Below, piece by piece: positions 8,205-19,247 of a stretch of DNA of 64,000 nucleotides (within the stretch, counting starts at the first letter, position 1; each line of letters begins with the position of its first letter). A program made the translations under genes and the position numbers. The notes below the pieces were generated by a model that ran no database searches, was not told where the DNA came from, and worked only from the letters and a program-made list of their open reading frames with translations. The stretch lies in NCBI RefSeq assembly GCF_025060755.1, contig NZ_JANYUY010000010.1, forward strand, positions 62,001-126,000, given 5' to 3'. The stretch comes from Paenibacillus doosanensis. GTDB taxonomy: Bacteria; Bacillota; Bacilli; Paenibacillales; NBRC-103111.

Positions 8205-9191
8205 ATGAAGCGTATACGATTTGGCATCATCGGCTGCGGCAATGTAACGGAAGTGAAGAGCGGCCCCGGCTTTCAGAAAGCCGAGCATTGCGAGCTCGTC
8301 GCCGTTATGCGGCGAGACGCCGCGCTTGCGGAGGACTATGCCCGGCGGCATGGCGTGCCGCGCTGGTATGCCGACGCCGGGGAGCTGATCGGCGATCCCG
8401 ACGTCGATGCGGTGTATATCGCAACGCCTCCCGGTTCGCATCTTGAGTATGCGCTGGCGGCGGCGAAGGCCGGCAAGCCGGTCTATGTAGAGAAACCGAT
8501 GGCGCTCAGCGGCGAGGAGTGCAGCCGGATGATCGCGGCCTGCCGCGAGGCGCAAGTGCCGCTGTATGTAGCTTATTACCGGCGGGCGCTGCCGCGGTTT
8601 CTTAAAGTTAAGGAACTGCTCGAAGCAGGAGCGATCGGCGATGTTCGCTATGCGGCGATGGTGCAGTACCAGCCGGCTCCGCAAGCGAAGGAAGGAGAGA
8701 TCCCTTGGCGGCTGCAGCCGGAGCTTTCGGGCGGAGGGCTCTTTTTCGATCTGGCCAGCCATACGCTGGACTTGTTTGATTTTCTGCTCGGGCCTATCGC
8801 CGAAGCCAAAGGGATCGCATCGAATCAGCAGGGACAGTATGCCGGAATCGAGGACATTGTCACAGCGACATACCGGTTTGAGAGCGGTGTGCATGGCATT
8901 GGCAGCTGGTGCTTCTCGGCATTTGCGAGGGAGGATCGCAACGAGATTGTCGGCTCGCTGGGCAAACTGAGCTTCTCCACCTTCGGTCATGAGCCGATTC
9001 GGCTCGACACGGCGGACGGAACGCAGCTGTTTCCGTTCGAACCTCCGCAGCATATTCAGCAGCCGCTGATTCAGACGGTCGTGAACGATTTGCTGGGCTT
9101 CGGCGTCTGTGCCAGTACAGGAGAATCGGCCGCTCGCACGAACCGGGTGATGGATGAGCTTGTTAAGGGATTTTATTCGCCGCAGAGTTGA
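8205..9191 (+). CDS. Gfo/Idh/MocA family NAD(P)-dependent oxidoreductase
   Basis: A 328-residue oxidoreductase of the glucose-fructose oxidoreductase/inositol dehydrogenase/MocA family. The N-terminal Rossmann fold opens with RIRFGIIGCGNVTEVK, a G-x-G-x2-x motif, and carries VDAVYIATPPGSHLEYALAAAKAGKPVYVEKPMAL, where EKP holds the conserved catalytic-site lysine. The C-terminal substrate-binding domain contains GGGLFFDLASHTLDLFDFLLG with the usual histidine. GGAGAGG lies upstream of the ATG at 8205; the frame opens 21 codons earlier without a ribosome site. Substrate is unknown and it appears to be a single gene. Confidence 0.9.
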   Translation: MKRIRFGIIGCGNVTEVKSGPGFQKAEHCELVAVMRRDAALAEDYARRHGVPRWYADAGELIGDPDVDAVYIATPPGSHLEYALAAAKAGKPVYVEKPMALSGEECSRMIAACREAQVPLYVAYYRRALPRFLKVKELLEAGAIGDVRYAAMVQYQPAPQAKEGEIPWRLQPELSGGGLFFDLASHTLDLFDFLLGPIAEAKGIASNQQGQYAGIEDIVTATYRFESGVHGIGSWCFSAFAREDRNEIVGSLGKLSFSTFGHEPIRLDTADGTQLFPFEPPQHIQQPLIQTVVNDLLGFGVCASTGESAARTNRVMDELVKGFYSPQS

Positions 9192-9216
9192 GTGTGAAGC
9201 TTGCGCGCGGATAGAG

Positions 9217-9256
9217 GAAGAAGACCTTTTCCGAATGGCCGGAGAAGGTCTTCTTC
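9217..9256. terminator. Long hairpin between convergent genes
   Basis: GAAGAAGACCTT pairs with AAGGTCTTCTTC through a further short helix (TCCG/CGGA) around AATGGC. It lies between the convergent oxidoreductase and AbrB-permease genes. The T tracts on both sides are short, so it may be a weak bidirectional terminator. Confidence 0.55.
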
Positions 9257-9340
9257 TGTTCTAGGCCGGGCCTGGAGCCGACCGCTTCGAAATGTTGTCG
9301 AACCGTTGTGAAAGTAGGCTTGCGTTGATGCCGTGCCGCC

Positions 9341-10429
9341 TCAGCGTCCGCCGGCCGCTTCATCCGCTGCCTTCGCCCGCGGCGCAATACGCTTGAAAGC
9401 CAGCCGCAATATCGGCGGTACGGCAAAGTAGATGAACCAGGTCCGAAACAGCTGGTAGCAGCTGACGACGGCAATGTCGGCGTCGATCTCCTTGGCTATA
9501 ATCCCCATTTGATCCATACCTCCGGGCGCCATGCTCAGAAAGGCCGTGGCGGAGGATATGCCGTGCAGCTGGGTCAGCAGCGCGCTAAGCCCGAGCGAAC
9601 CGAGGATCAGCACGGCGCCGCTAAGGAACGATAAGCTGATGACGCGGAATTTGTTCGTCAGACTTTCCGGGCGAAGCAGCAGCCCGACGTAGGTGCCGAT
9701 CAGCAGCTGCGAAACGTCCAGAAGACTGGCTGGCAGAGCCGGGCCGGGCACTCCCGCCACATGAAGAATCGCCGTAGCGATCATCGGTCCGAGCAAGTAG
9801 GCGGAAGGGAAACGGATTTTCTTTGCCAGCATGGCAAATGCAACACAGACGACGGCGAACAGCAGAATGCCCGGGAACAAATCCTCCCATCGTCCGAACG
9901 CTCCCGAAGAGACGCCGATGTCCTGATGATTGCCTCCGAAGAGCGGACTGAAGACGAGCAGCGGCACGCAGAAAATAATCATGATGACCCGCGACACCTG
10001 CAAAAACGTCATGACCGTCAGGTCGATTCCTTCGGTTTCCTCTGCAAGAAGAATCATCTGCGACAAGCCGCCGGGAACGCTCCCCATCAGCACCGTCGGC
10101 AGCGGAAGCCCCGACACCTTCGCGACGCCATAACCGATCAGCGCGCTGAACAGAAGCAGCAGCACCGTCATCAAAATCATGGTCGGCAATTGCCGGCCCA
10201 TCTCTTTCAGCGTCTCCATCGTAAACGACAGGCCGATCGAATAACCGATAATAATCATCGCCGTATCGCGCAAGTAACTGGGCCATAACGGCTTGATCGT
10301 CTTCAGCAGCCGCGCCCCCAGCAAGGAAAAAACCATCGGTCCAAGCAGCCAGGGCAGCGGCGAATGAATCAGCGTGAACAGCGCTCCGCCCGCAAGCGCC
10401 AGGGCAAGAGTGACCAGGAACCGGATCAT
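9341..10429 (-). CDS. AbrB-family membrane permease (PF05145 type)
   Basis: A 362-residue, highly hydrophobic protein with two related halves of membrane helices, as in the AbrB-duplication family once labelled putative ammonia monooxygenase. Repeated signatures are visible: HSPLPWLLGPMVFSLLGA and later FPSAYLLGPMIATAILH, plus PGGLSQMILLAEE and APGGMDQMGIIAKE. Members are thought to be transporters; the substrate is not established. Its ATG overlaps the stop of the MBL-fold gene upstream by 4 bp, so the two are translationally coupled and share the promoter at 11246-11274. Confidence 0.85.
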   Translation of the reverse strand: MIRFLVTLALALAGGALFTLIHSPLPWLLGPMVFSLLGARLLKTIKPLWPSYLRDTAMIIIGYSIGLSFTMETLKEMGRQLPTMILMTVLLLLFSALIGYGVAKVSGLPLPTVLMGSVPGGLSQMILLAEETEGIDLTVMTFLQVSRVIMIIFCVPLLVFSPLFGGNHQDIGVSSGAFGRWEDLFPGILLFAVVCVAFAMLAKKIRFPSAYLLGPMIATAILHVAGVPGPALPASLLDVSQLLIGTYVGLLLRPESLTNKFRVISLSFLSGAVLILGSLGLSALLTQLHGISSATAFLSMAPGGMDQMGIIAKEIDADIAVVSCYQLFRTWFIYFAVPPILRLAFKRIAPRAKAADEAAGGR

Positions 10430-11160
10430 GATCGGCCGGCCAGTTCGGCCAGCCGGCGGTTTGCGTCGCCCTGAATAAGTCCGCCGTGATAGCAGACGAT
10501 GTTCTCGACATCGAAGGACGTGAATTTTTTGAGCGATTGCAGAGCTTGATCCATATTCGGCGTGTAGGGAGGGTTAGGCCCTTTCAACTCGCCGTCTTCG
10601 GCGACCGTGGCGTCTCCTGTGATCAGCGTCTTGCTCCGCTGGTGGTACAAGCTGATATGGCCTGGCGTATGTCCCGGCGTATGAATAACCGTCAGGCCGC
10701 CTGCGATCGGCAGCGTGTCGCCGTCCGCAACGATGCGGGTTACGTTGGGAGCGACCGGATGAAGGAATATCCGCTCGAATGAACCGCGCACCGATTCGGT
10801 CATTTGTGCAAGGAGCCCGGCCATCCTCTCCGGCGTCATCTTGATCATCGGCAGCGTGCCGTCAATGGCGCCCTTGTCGTCTTCATGGGCATAAACCGCC
10901 GGAGTCCCTTCCTCTGAAGTCAGAAACTCGGGCAGGCCACCGATATGATCTATATCCTGGTGCGTCAAAATAATCGAAAGAAGCGGCAAATCCCGGCCTA
11001 TGGCCTGTTTCGCCAATTCACGAATCGCCGGTGCGGACCCCGGAACGCCGGTATCGATCAATATCCAGCCGTTCTCATCGTACAAAATCGTAGGGCATAA
11101 CGCCGCCGACCCCTTTGTTAAATCCAACATCTCAATACCTTGTGCAATTCGCATGTACAT
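10426..11160 (-). CDS. MBL-fold metallo-hydrolase
   Basis: A 244-residue metallo-beta-lactamase-fold hydrolase. The metal-binding motif reads THQDIDHIGG, the H-x-D-x-DH variant seen in YflN-like proteins, followed by the downstream histidine in HTPGHTPGHIS and an aspartate in LITGDATV; the last histidine is probably CYHGG. It has no signal peptide, so it should act in the cytoplasm. Substrate is unknown. It is the first gene of a two-gene operon with the AbrB-type permease. The promoter at 11246-11274 has a palindrome inside its spacer, and the divergent TetR gene is the likely repressor. A second in-frame ATG six bases downstream is an alternative start. Confidence 0.87.
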   Translation of the reverse strand: MYMRIAQGIEMLDLTKGSAALCPTILYDENGWILIDTGVPGSAPAIRELAKQAIGRDLPLLSIILTHQDIDHIGGLPEFLTSEEGTPAVYAHEDDKGAIDGTLPMIKMTPERMAGLLAQMTESVRGSFERIFLHPVAPNVTRIVADGDTLPIAGGLTVIHTPGHTPGHISLYHQRSKTLITGDATVAEDGELKGPNPPYTPNMDQALQSLKKFTSFDVENIVCYHGGLIQGDANRRLAELAGRS

Positions 11161-11245
11161 GCCGATACCTGACCTTATAAGGATGTCGTAAGACAGGACC
11201 GGCCACCTCCTTTATCTGATGGAATGGGCCGAAACTTATGAGTTC

Positions 11246-11274
11246 ATTATAGAACTAGCTAGTTTTTTGGTCAA
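11246..11274 (-). promoter_or_regulatory. Sigma-A promoter with TetR-type operator palindrome in the spacer
   Basis: Read on the minus strand, TTGACC (11274-11269) and TATAAT (11251-11246) are 17 bp apart. Inside the spacer lies the perfect 12-bp palindrome AACTAGCTAGTT (11253-11264). A repressor bound here would block RNA polymerase directly. The adjacent divergent TetR gene is the obvious candidate. Confidence 0.75.
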
Positions 11275-11333
11275 TGGGAAAACGTTGACGCGCATCTTGT
11301 CTCATGTCAAGATATGAGGAAGGGGGAATGACG

Positions 11334-12218
11334 ATGGAAGACGCGAAAAAAGCGAAAGTTTTGCAAACGGCCATCGAACTGTTCCGGTTGAAGGGGTACA
11401 GCGCCGCTTCCATGCAGGATATTGCAGAAGCGTGCGGCATGGCCAAGGCCAGCATTTATAAATTTTTTGCTTCCAAAGAAGAGCTGTTTACGGCTGCGTT
11501 TGTCGTATGCCATCAGACATTGCTGGATCAGGCGGGCGCACTCGATCGAGTGGGAGCCGAACTGAATCTGTCTCCCAAAGAAAAGCTGCGGCGCAAAATC
11601 GAGCTCCAACTGCTATATACGGTGGAAAATCATCTGTTTATGATCGATTTCAAAGAGCTGCCCATCGCCGCCAACGAACAGTTCATCGCGGCCTGGAAGC
11701 GTAAGAAAGCCGCGCTGCAGACTTGGCGCCGCGAGCTGCTTATCGATGCGTACGGGGAGAAAATCATCCCCTATATTTGGGATGTGGTCGCTATTTTCCG
11801 CGGCATTCATATCGAATATTTAAGCTACGTCCAGCAAAAAGTCATCGCGCTGCCGATGTCGGAGCTGGCGGCTTTCATCGTCGACCGGATGGACGCCTTG
11901 GCCGAGGATCTGATCCGGACGGCGCCGAAGCCGGTGATCGACGAACGCAGTATGCCTTTCAATTACTTAAATCCCAGCGATGCTCCGGCGCGCCAGGCGA
12001 CGGTTCAGCAGCTGATCGCCTGCATGGCCGGCCGGATCGGCGAGCTGTCGAAGCCGGAAGACGAGCGGGAAGAGCTGCTTAAAGTCGCGGCGATGCTCGG
12101 TGAGCAGTGCGAGCGGCAGCCTTCTGACAAAACGCTCATTCGGGTGCTTGCGTCTTACTTGGATGCGATTCCCGAGCTTCGTTCGCATATCCGCCAATTA
12201 AAGTATTTGTTGTCATGA
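11334..12218 (+). CDS. TetR/AcrR family transcriptional regulator
   Basis: A 294-residue repressor. The N-terminal TetR helix-turn-helix is clear: VLQTAIELFRLKGYSAASMQDIAEACGMAKASIYKFFASKEEL (partial motif, residues about 8-50), with the usual IYKFF recognition helix. The ligand-binding part is longer than average for the family (usual total near 200), with an extra helical C-terminal region after residue 200. GGGGG at 11322-11326 favours the ATG at 11334 over the ATG at 11328. It is divergent from the MBL-fold/AbrB operon and probably represses it through AACTAGCTAGTT at 11253-11264. Its ligand is unknown. Confidence 0.88.
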   Translation: MEDAKKAKVLQTAIELFRLKGYSAASMQDIAEACGMAKASIYKFFASKEELFTAAFVVCHQTLLDQAGALDRVGAELNLSPKEKLRRKIELQLLYTVENHLFMIDFKELPIAANEQFIAAWKRKKAALQTWRRELLIDAYGEKIIPYIWDVVAIFRGIHIEYLSYVQQKVIALPMSELAAFIVDRMDALAEDLIRTAPKPVIDERSMPFNYLNPSDAPARQATVQQLIACMAGRIGELSKPEDEREELLKVAAMLGEQCERQPSDKTLIRVLASYLDAIPELRSHIRQLKYLLS

Positions 12219-12243
12219 GCTCGGCTAACCATTTTATAGTTGC

Positions 12244-12279
12244 AAGCGTATACCTGATCGAAGGTGTGCGCTTTTTTTA
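12244..12279 (+). terminator. Terminator of the TetR gene
   Basis: AAGCG pairs with CGCTT and ACCT with AGGT around GATCGA, followed by seven Ts. It lies 25 bp after the TetR stop codon. Confidence 0.75.
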
Positions 12280-15293
<3,014 letters not shown>

Positions 15294-15311
15294 TACCGGC
15301 ATAATCCAAGA

Positions 15312-15347
15312 GGCCTCGTTCCTGTAATACAGGAATCGAGGCTTTTT
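15312..15347 (+). terminator. Terminator between the two convergent collagen-like genes
   Basis: GCCTCG plus TTCCTG pair with CAGGAA plus CGAGGC (one bulged T) around a TAATA loop, followed by five Ts on the plus strand. On the minus strand the same stem could serve the convergent gene, but its T tract there is poor. Confidence 0.75.
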
Positions 15348-15357
15348 GGATTGAAAG

Positions 15358-16191
15358 TCAGGCGATTTGCGTTATGATGATTCTCACCCTGGATACAGTG
15401 TTCGCCGTAATGTTGTTAACTTGAAGAATGCTCGGCGAAATCCCCGCAGTGGTGACGATGGAAATACCGACAGCAAGTTCGGGGTTTGGATTTGAAGTCA
15501 TTTGGTTGACCGCTTCACTGCCTGGAACCGGACTGCCGTTCAATAATAAGTTTGCCTGCAAATTGCGCCCGACGCCCGGCACGCCTTCGAACGTGTATAC
15601 AACCTGATAAGTATGCCCGGGAGCGAGAAGGATGTCCGTGGTATCCGGCAGATGGCTGATTGCCAACCCGTTAATGGAATAATTCGTTGTTAACGGTACC
15701 GGTGAAAAGCCCGCAAACGTTCCGACGAATCCAATATCCGCGTTGTTTTCGGTGACGGCGGTTCCCGGGGGGCCTGTAGGGCCGGCGGGTCCGGTCGCTC
15801 CCGCCTCACCTGTCGGTCCGGTCGGCCCCGGCGGTCCTCCCGCAGGACCTGTCGCTCCGGTCGCTCCCGTGGCTCCCGTCGGGCCGACCGTGACCGGCGT
15901 ACGAAGTATGCTGTCCAGGTTATCGCTTAGAATCCATTCTTTCTGGATGATCGTTTGGATCGTATTCGACACGCTGTTATTGACGGCAAGAAGATCGTCT
16001 ATGCTCGCCGCTGGCGACAAGCCCGGCAGGGTGCCAAGCACATATTGCAGTTTTTCCCCTTCCGCATTCAAAATATGACTGAGGCCCAGCTCCTCAAAAG
16101 CGATGGAGGATAAAAGCAAATTGATCGCCTGTTCTCTCGTTATAGAAATGGAAGGAGTTATATTCGGAAAGTTTGCTTGCGACACGGTCAT
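15358..16191 (-). CDS. Short collagen-like spore surface protein
   Basis: A 277-residue protein. Residues about 1-98 form a helical domain ([41 protein letters not shown]) found in many Bacillales surface or exosporium proteins. Residues about 99-146 hold a short collagen stretch ([17 protein letters not shown] and similar) that contains proline. The C-terminal part is a beta-rich globular domain. There is no signal peptide. An AAAGGAGC-type site precedes the ATG. It is convergent with the large collagen-like gene; the two may serve in the same spore layer, which is an inference. Confidence 0.82.
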   Translation of the reverse strand: MTVSQANFPNITPSISITREQAINLLLSSIAFEELGLSHILNAEGEKLQYVLGTLPGLSPAASIDDLLAVNNSVSNTIQTIIQKEWILSDNLDSILRTPVTVGPTGATGATGATGPAGGPPGPTGPTGEAGATGPAGPTGPPGTAVTENNADIGFVGTFAGFSPVPLTTNYSINGLAISHLPDTTDILLAPGHTYQVVYTFEGVPGVGRNLQANLLLNGSPVPGSEAVNQMTSNPNPELAVGISIVTTAGISPSILQVNNITANTVSRVRIIITQIA

Positions 16192-16226
16192 TAGCTCCTT
16201 TCATTGATAAAGGATGGTGAACTAAG

Positions 16227-16340
16227 AGCGGAGGGACCATTTGAATCTGGAAAAACGTTAGCGTTCACCTAAGAAAACGAATGTTCTTCATAGAAAAAGG
16301 AACAACCATCCAAAAATCCGATTTCAGCTCGATTGGAAAC
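16227..16340 (+). repeat. Interspersed intergenic repeat, copy 2 (degraded, 5' part)
   Basis: Aligns with 3571-3690: AGAGCGGAGGGACCATTTGA, TCTGGAAAAACGTTAGCGTTC and GAAAACGAATG correspond base for base with few changes, and the end reads TTTCAGCTCGATTGGAA. The internal inverted repeat is eroded and the tail of copy 1 is absent. Confidence 0.65.
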
Positions 16341-16738
16341 TTCTATCAAGCAACTCCTTCTGACAGAGTCCTAAACGGGGAAGAAAACGCCGGCTGCACA
16401 GGCGAAAGCTTTTTCCGCTCGCCGCCCGACCCGGATTTCTTGAGAGGACTGGTCCGAAGATCGGCGGAAATCCGGGAATTAAAGCTATCTAATATCTAAC
16501 TATATTCGGGCCCGCTTTCTTAGGTGTTCAACTTCGGCGACAGAGGCGCAGGGATGTCTGTTATTGGTTAAATATTGCCCTTGAAGATATGGAAGGCGGA
16601 TTGAGGACGCGACGGAGTCATATTTTATTTTTTCCGTTTTTATTTTTGTTTATTTTTGAATTTATAGTATCCAAAGAGAAACAGATATGATAAGATGTAA
16701 ACAAACATAAATCAACATTCATCTGGAGGTATAAATCA
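16341..16738 (+). promoter_or_regulatory. Regulatory region of the rhamnose operon
   Basis: About 400 bp with no supported gene. The last 120 bp are AT-rich and hold two perfect adjacent 10-bp copies of TTTATTTTTG (16639-16648 and 16649-16658), plus an inverted near-copy TTTATGTTTG (minus strand, 16711-16702). TATGAT at 16686-16691 may be a -10 box, but no good -35 is spaced for it. ATGTAAACAAACAT overlapping the inverted copy resembles a CcpA cre site with two mismatches. The repeats are plausible DeoR-family operators. CTGGAGG precedes the rhaEW start. Confidence 0.45.
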
Positions 16739-18808
16739 ATGGTACAAAGTTTATGGGATGCATCTAAAGCAGCAGAGCTTACGACAGGTCTTGAACAACT
16801 GGTTTATCGCTCGAATCTTATCGGTACGGATCGCCGCGTTTGTAACTACGGCGGCGGGAATACCTCCAGCAAGACGGTCGTTAAGGATTTCCGCGGCCGC
16901 GACATCGAAGTGATGTTCGTCAAAGGCAGCGGCTCCGACCTGGCGACGATGAAGGCGTCTAACTTCACCGGCTTGCGCATGGACGATATTCGTCCTCTGT
17001 ACGAAAAAGACGACATGTCCGATGAAGATATGGTCGCTTATTTGGCCAACTGCATGATCGACGCCAAGCATCCGCGCGCTTCCATCGAAACGCTGCTTCA
17101 CGCATTTCTTCCGTTCAAACACGTAGACCATACTCACCCGGATTCGATCATCAGCCTGTGCTGCGCGGATAACGGCAAAGAAATCGCCCGCGAAATTTTC
17201 GGAGACCGCTTCGTATGGGTTCCTTATATTCGCCCCGGCTTCAAATTGTCCAAAATGATCGCAGAAGGCGTTAGAAACAATCCTAAAGCCGAACTGGTGC
17301 TTATGGAGAAACACGGTTTGGTTACTTGGGGTGAAACTTCCGACGAAGCTTACGCGCAAACAATCAAAATCATTACCGAAGCGGAAAGCTTCATCGAATC
17401 CCGCATTAACGAGAGCCGCGTATTCGGCGGCGTGAAGCACGGCGCCTTGACGGCCGAAGAGCGCAGAAGCGTCGCAGCGCAAGTGATGCCGACGATCCGC
17501 GGCGCGGTAAGCGATGCGAAGAAAATGATCCTTTCCTTCGACGACGCCGAAGACGTGCTGCAATTCGTAGGAGGACAAGACTCCGCCAAACTTTCGCAGG
17601 TCGGCGCAGCTTGCCCGGATCACCTCGTTCATACGAAGGTCGTTCCGTTGTTCATCGACTGGACTCCGAACGCTGAAGACATCGACGGATTGAAAGCGAA
17701 GCTGAAAGAAGGCATTGCCGCATATAAAGAAGAATATAAAGCTTACTTCGAGCGCAACAAAAATGAAGGCGACGTTATGTTCGAAGCGGCGCCGCGCGTT
17801 ATCCTTATCCCCGGCGTCGGCATGATCAACACCGGCAAGAGCTGGGTTATGTCCCAAGTGAGCGGCGCGCTGTACCATCGCGCAATCGCGGTGATGAGAG
17901 GCGCTACGGCTCTCGGTCAATTCGTTTCCCTCAGCGAGAACGAATCTTACAACGTCGAATACTGGCCGCTTGAGCTTTACAAGCTGTCCTTGGCTCCTGC
18001 GGAAGCGGAGTTCTCCCGTCAAATCGCTTTCATCACCGGCGGAGCGGGCGGTATCGGCAGCGAAACGGCACGCCGTCTGGTTTCCGAAGGCGCGCATGTC
18101 GTGCTGGCCGATCTTAACCTGGAAGGCGCCGAGAAGGTCGCAGCGGAAATCAACGAGAAATTCGGCGAGAACCGCGCTCTTGCCGTGAAGATGGACGTAA
18201 CGAGCGAAGAGATGATCAAAGCCGCTTACGCGCAAACGGCGCTTACTTACGGCGGCGTCGACATTATCGTCAATAATGCGGGTCTCGCAACCTCCAGCCC
18301 GTTCGACCAAACGTCGCTGAAAGAATGGAACTTGAACATGAACGTGCTTGGAACAGGGTACTTCCTCGTTGCCCGCGAAGCGTTCATTATTATGAAAGAA
18401 CAAGCGGTCGGCGGCAGCATGGTGTTCGTCGGCTCCAAGAACTCGGTGTACGCCGGCAAAAACGCAACGGCCTACAGCGCGGTCAAAGCGATGGAAGCTC
18501 ATCTTGCGCGCTGCATCGCCGCAGAAGGCGGGGAATTCGGCATCCGCGTCAATACGATTTTGCCGGACGCAATTTTGCAAGGCTCGGCGATCTGGAACGG
18601 AAGCTGGCGCAACGAACGCGCCGCCGCTTACGGCATCGAGCCGGATCAATTGGAAGAGTACTACCGCAAGCGTACGACCTTGCTCGTTAACATTTATCCT
18701 CGTGACATTGCCGAAGGCATCGCGTTCTTCGCTTCCTCGAAATCGGCGAAAACGACGGGCTGCATGCTGACGATCGACGGCGGCGTACCTGCTGCGTTCA
18801 CTCGCTAA
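16739..18808 (+). CDS. rhaEW: Bifunctional rhamnulose-1-phosphate aldolase / lactaldehyde-type short-chain dehydrogenase
   Basis: A 689-residue fusion. The N-terminal class II aldolase domain (about 1-400) splits L-rhamnulose-1-phosphate into dihydroxyacetone phosphate and L-lactaldehyde; the metal ligands sit in FKHVDHTHPDS. The C-terminal short-chain dehydrogenase domain (about 430-689) has the NAD motif TGGAGGIG, NNAG and the catalytic Y-x3-K in YSAVK, and should act on the lactaldehyde. This arrangement equals B. subtilis RhaEW (YuxG). It leads an operon with the ASRT-like gene, rhaA, rhaB and the DeoR regulator, all spaced by short gaps. CTGGAGG is the ribosome site. The family call is certain; activity follows from family and context. 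Confidence 0.95.
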   Translation: MVQSLWDASKAAELTTGLEQLVYRSNLIGTDRRVCNYGGGNTSSKTVVKDFRGRDIEVMFVKGSGSDLATMKASNFTGLRMDDIRPLYEKDDMSDEDMVAYLANCMIDAKHPRASIETLLHAFLPFKHVDHTHPDSIISLCCADNGKEIAREIFGDRFVWVPYIRPGFKLSKMIAEGVRNNPKAELVLMEKHGLVTWGETSDEAYAQTIKIITEAESFIESRINESRVFGGVKHGALTAEERRSVAAQVMPTIRGAVSDAKKMILSFDDAEDVLQFVGGQDSAKLSQVGAACPDHLVHTKVVPLFIDWTPNAEDIDGLKAKLKEGIAAYKEEYKAYFERNKNEGDVMFEAAPRVILIPGVGMINTGKSWVMSQVSGALYHRAIAVMRGATALGQFVSLSENESYNVEYWPLELYKLSLAPAEAEFSRQIAFITGGAGGIGSETARRLVSEGAHVVLADLNLEGAEKVAAEINEKFGENRALAVKMDVTSEEMIKAAYAQTALTYGGVDIIVNNAGLATSSPFDQTSLKEWNLNMNVLGTGYFLVAREAFIIMKEQAVGGSMVFVGSKNSVYAGKNATAYSAVKAMEAHLARCIAAEGGEFGIRVNTILPDAILQGSAIWNGSWRNERAAAYGIEPDQLEEYYRKRTTLLVNIYPRDIAEGIAFFASSKSAKTTGCMLTIDGGVPAAFTR

Positions 18809-18851
18809 TCATCTATAAATGACGAGTTTCATTTAAAGGAGGATTTGCCAT

Positions 18852-19223
18852 ATGCCAACGGCTACAGGGGAAAAAGTATGGATTATTCCTGACGGTTATA
18901 TTCCGGAGCACAGCTCCGGAACGTTAACCAGCCATGAATCGATTTGCGTGCTTAACACCGCATCCGAGGATGCCCATCTGACCATCACGATTTTCTTCGA
19001 GGACCGCGATCCGCTGGAGAATATCGCCGAGGTCGTCGCGGCCCGGCGCACGAAGCATATACGCACAAGCTCTTTGGCCAAGGAAGGGACGCCGATTCCG
19101 GTCGGCGTTCCTTATGCCATCGAAGTGAAGAGCGACATTCCGGTTATTGTGCAATACAGCCGTTTGGACGCAACTCAGGCTGAGAACGCCCTTATGTCCG
19201 TTATCGCTTATCCGATCAAATAA
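18852..19223 (+). CDS. ASRT-family (sensory rhodopsin transducer-like) small-molecule-binding protein
   Basis: A 123-residue protein matching the Anabaena sensory rhodopsin transducer family (PF07100). Visible family blocks are VWIIPDGYIPE near the N terminus, SHESICVLNT, AHLTITIFFEDRDP, ARRTKHIRT, SDIPVIVQYSRLD and the C-terminal QAENALMSVIAYP. The length equals the family. There is no rhodopsin gene in the window; members in heterotrophs have been proposed to bind carbohydrate-like ligands. It lies between rhaEW (43 bp) and rhaA (24 bp), the slot where other rhamnose operons place the mutarotase rhaM. A role in rhamnose handling is therefore a reasonable inference, not shown. AAAGGAGG precedes the ATG. 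Confidence 0.88.
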   Translation: MPTATGEKVWIIPDGYIPEHSSGTLTSHESICVLNTASEDAHLTITIFFEDRDPLENIAEVVAARRTKHIRTSSLAKEGTPIPVGVPYAIEVKSDIPVIVQYSRLDATQAENALMSVIAYPIK

Positions 19224-19247
19224 AATACGTTAAAAGGAGCTGTACAA

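Noticed and set aside
16281-16499. 72-residue ORF in the region before rhaEW
   Set aside because: Its first third is made of the dispersed repeat, and it has no ribosome site or recognised similarity.
16751-18649. 632-residue ORF antisense to rhaEW
   Set aside because: Shadow of a well-recognised enzyme gene; no family features and no start signal.
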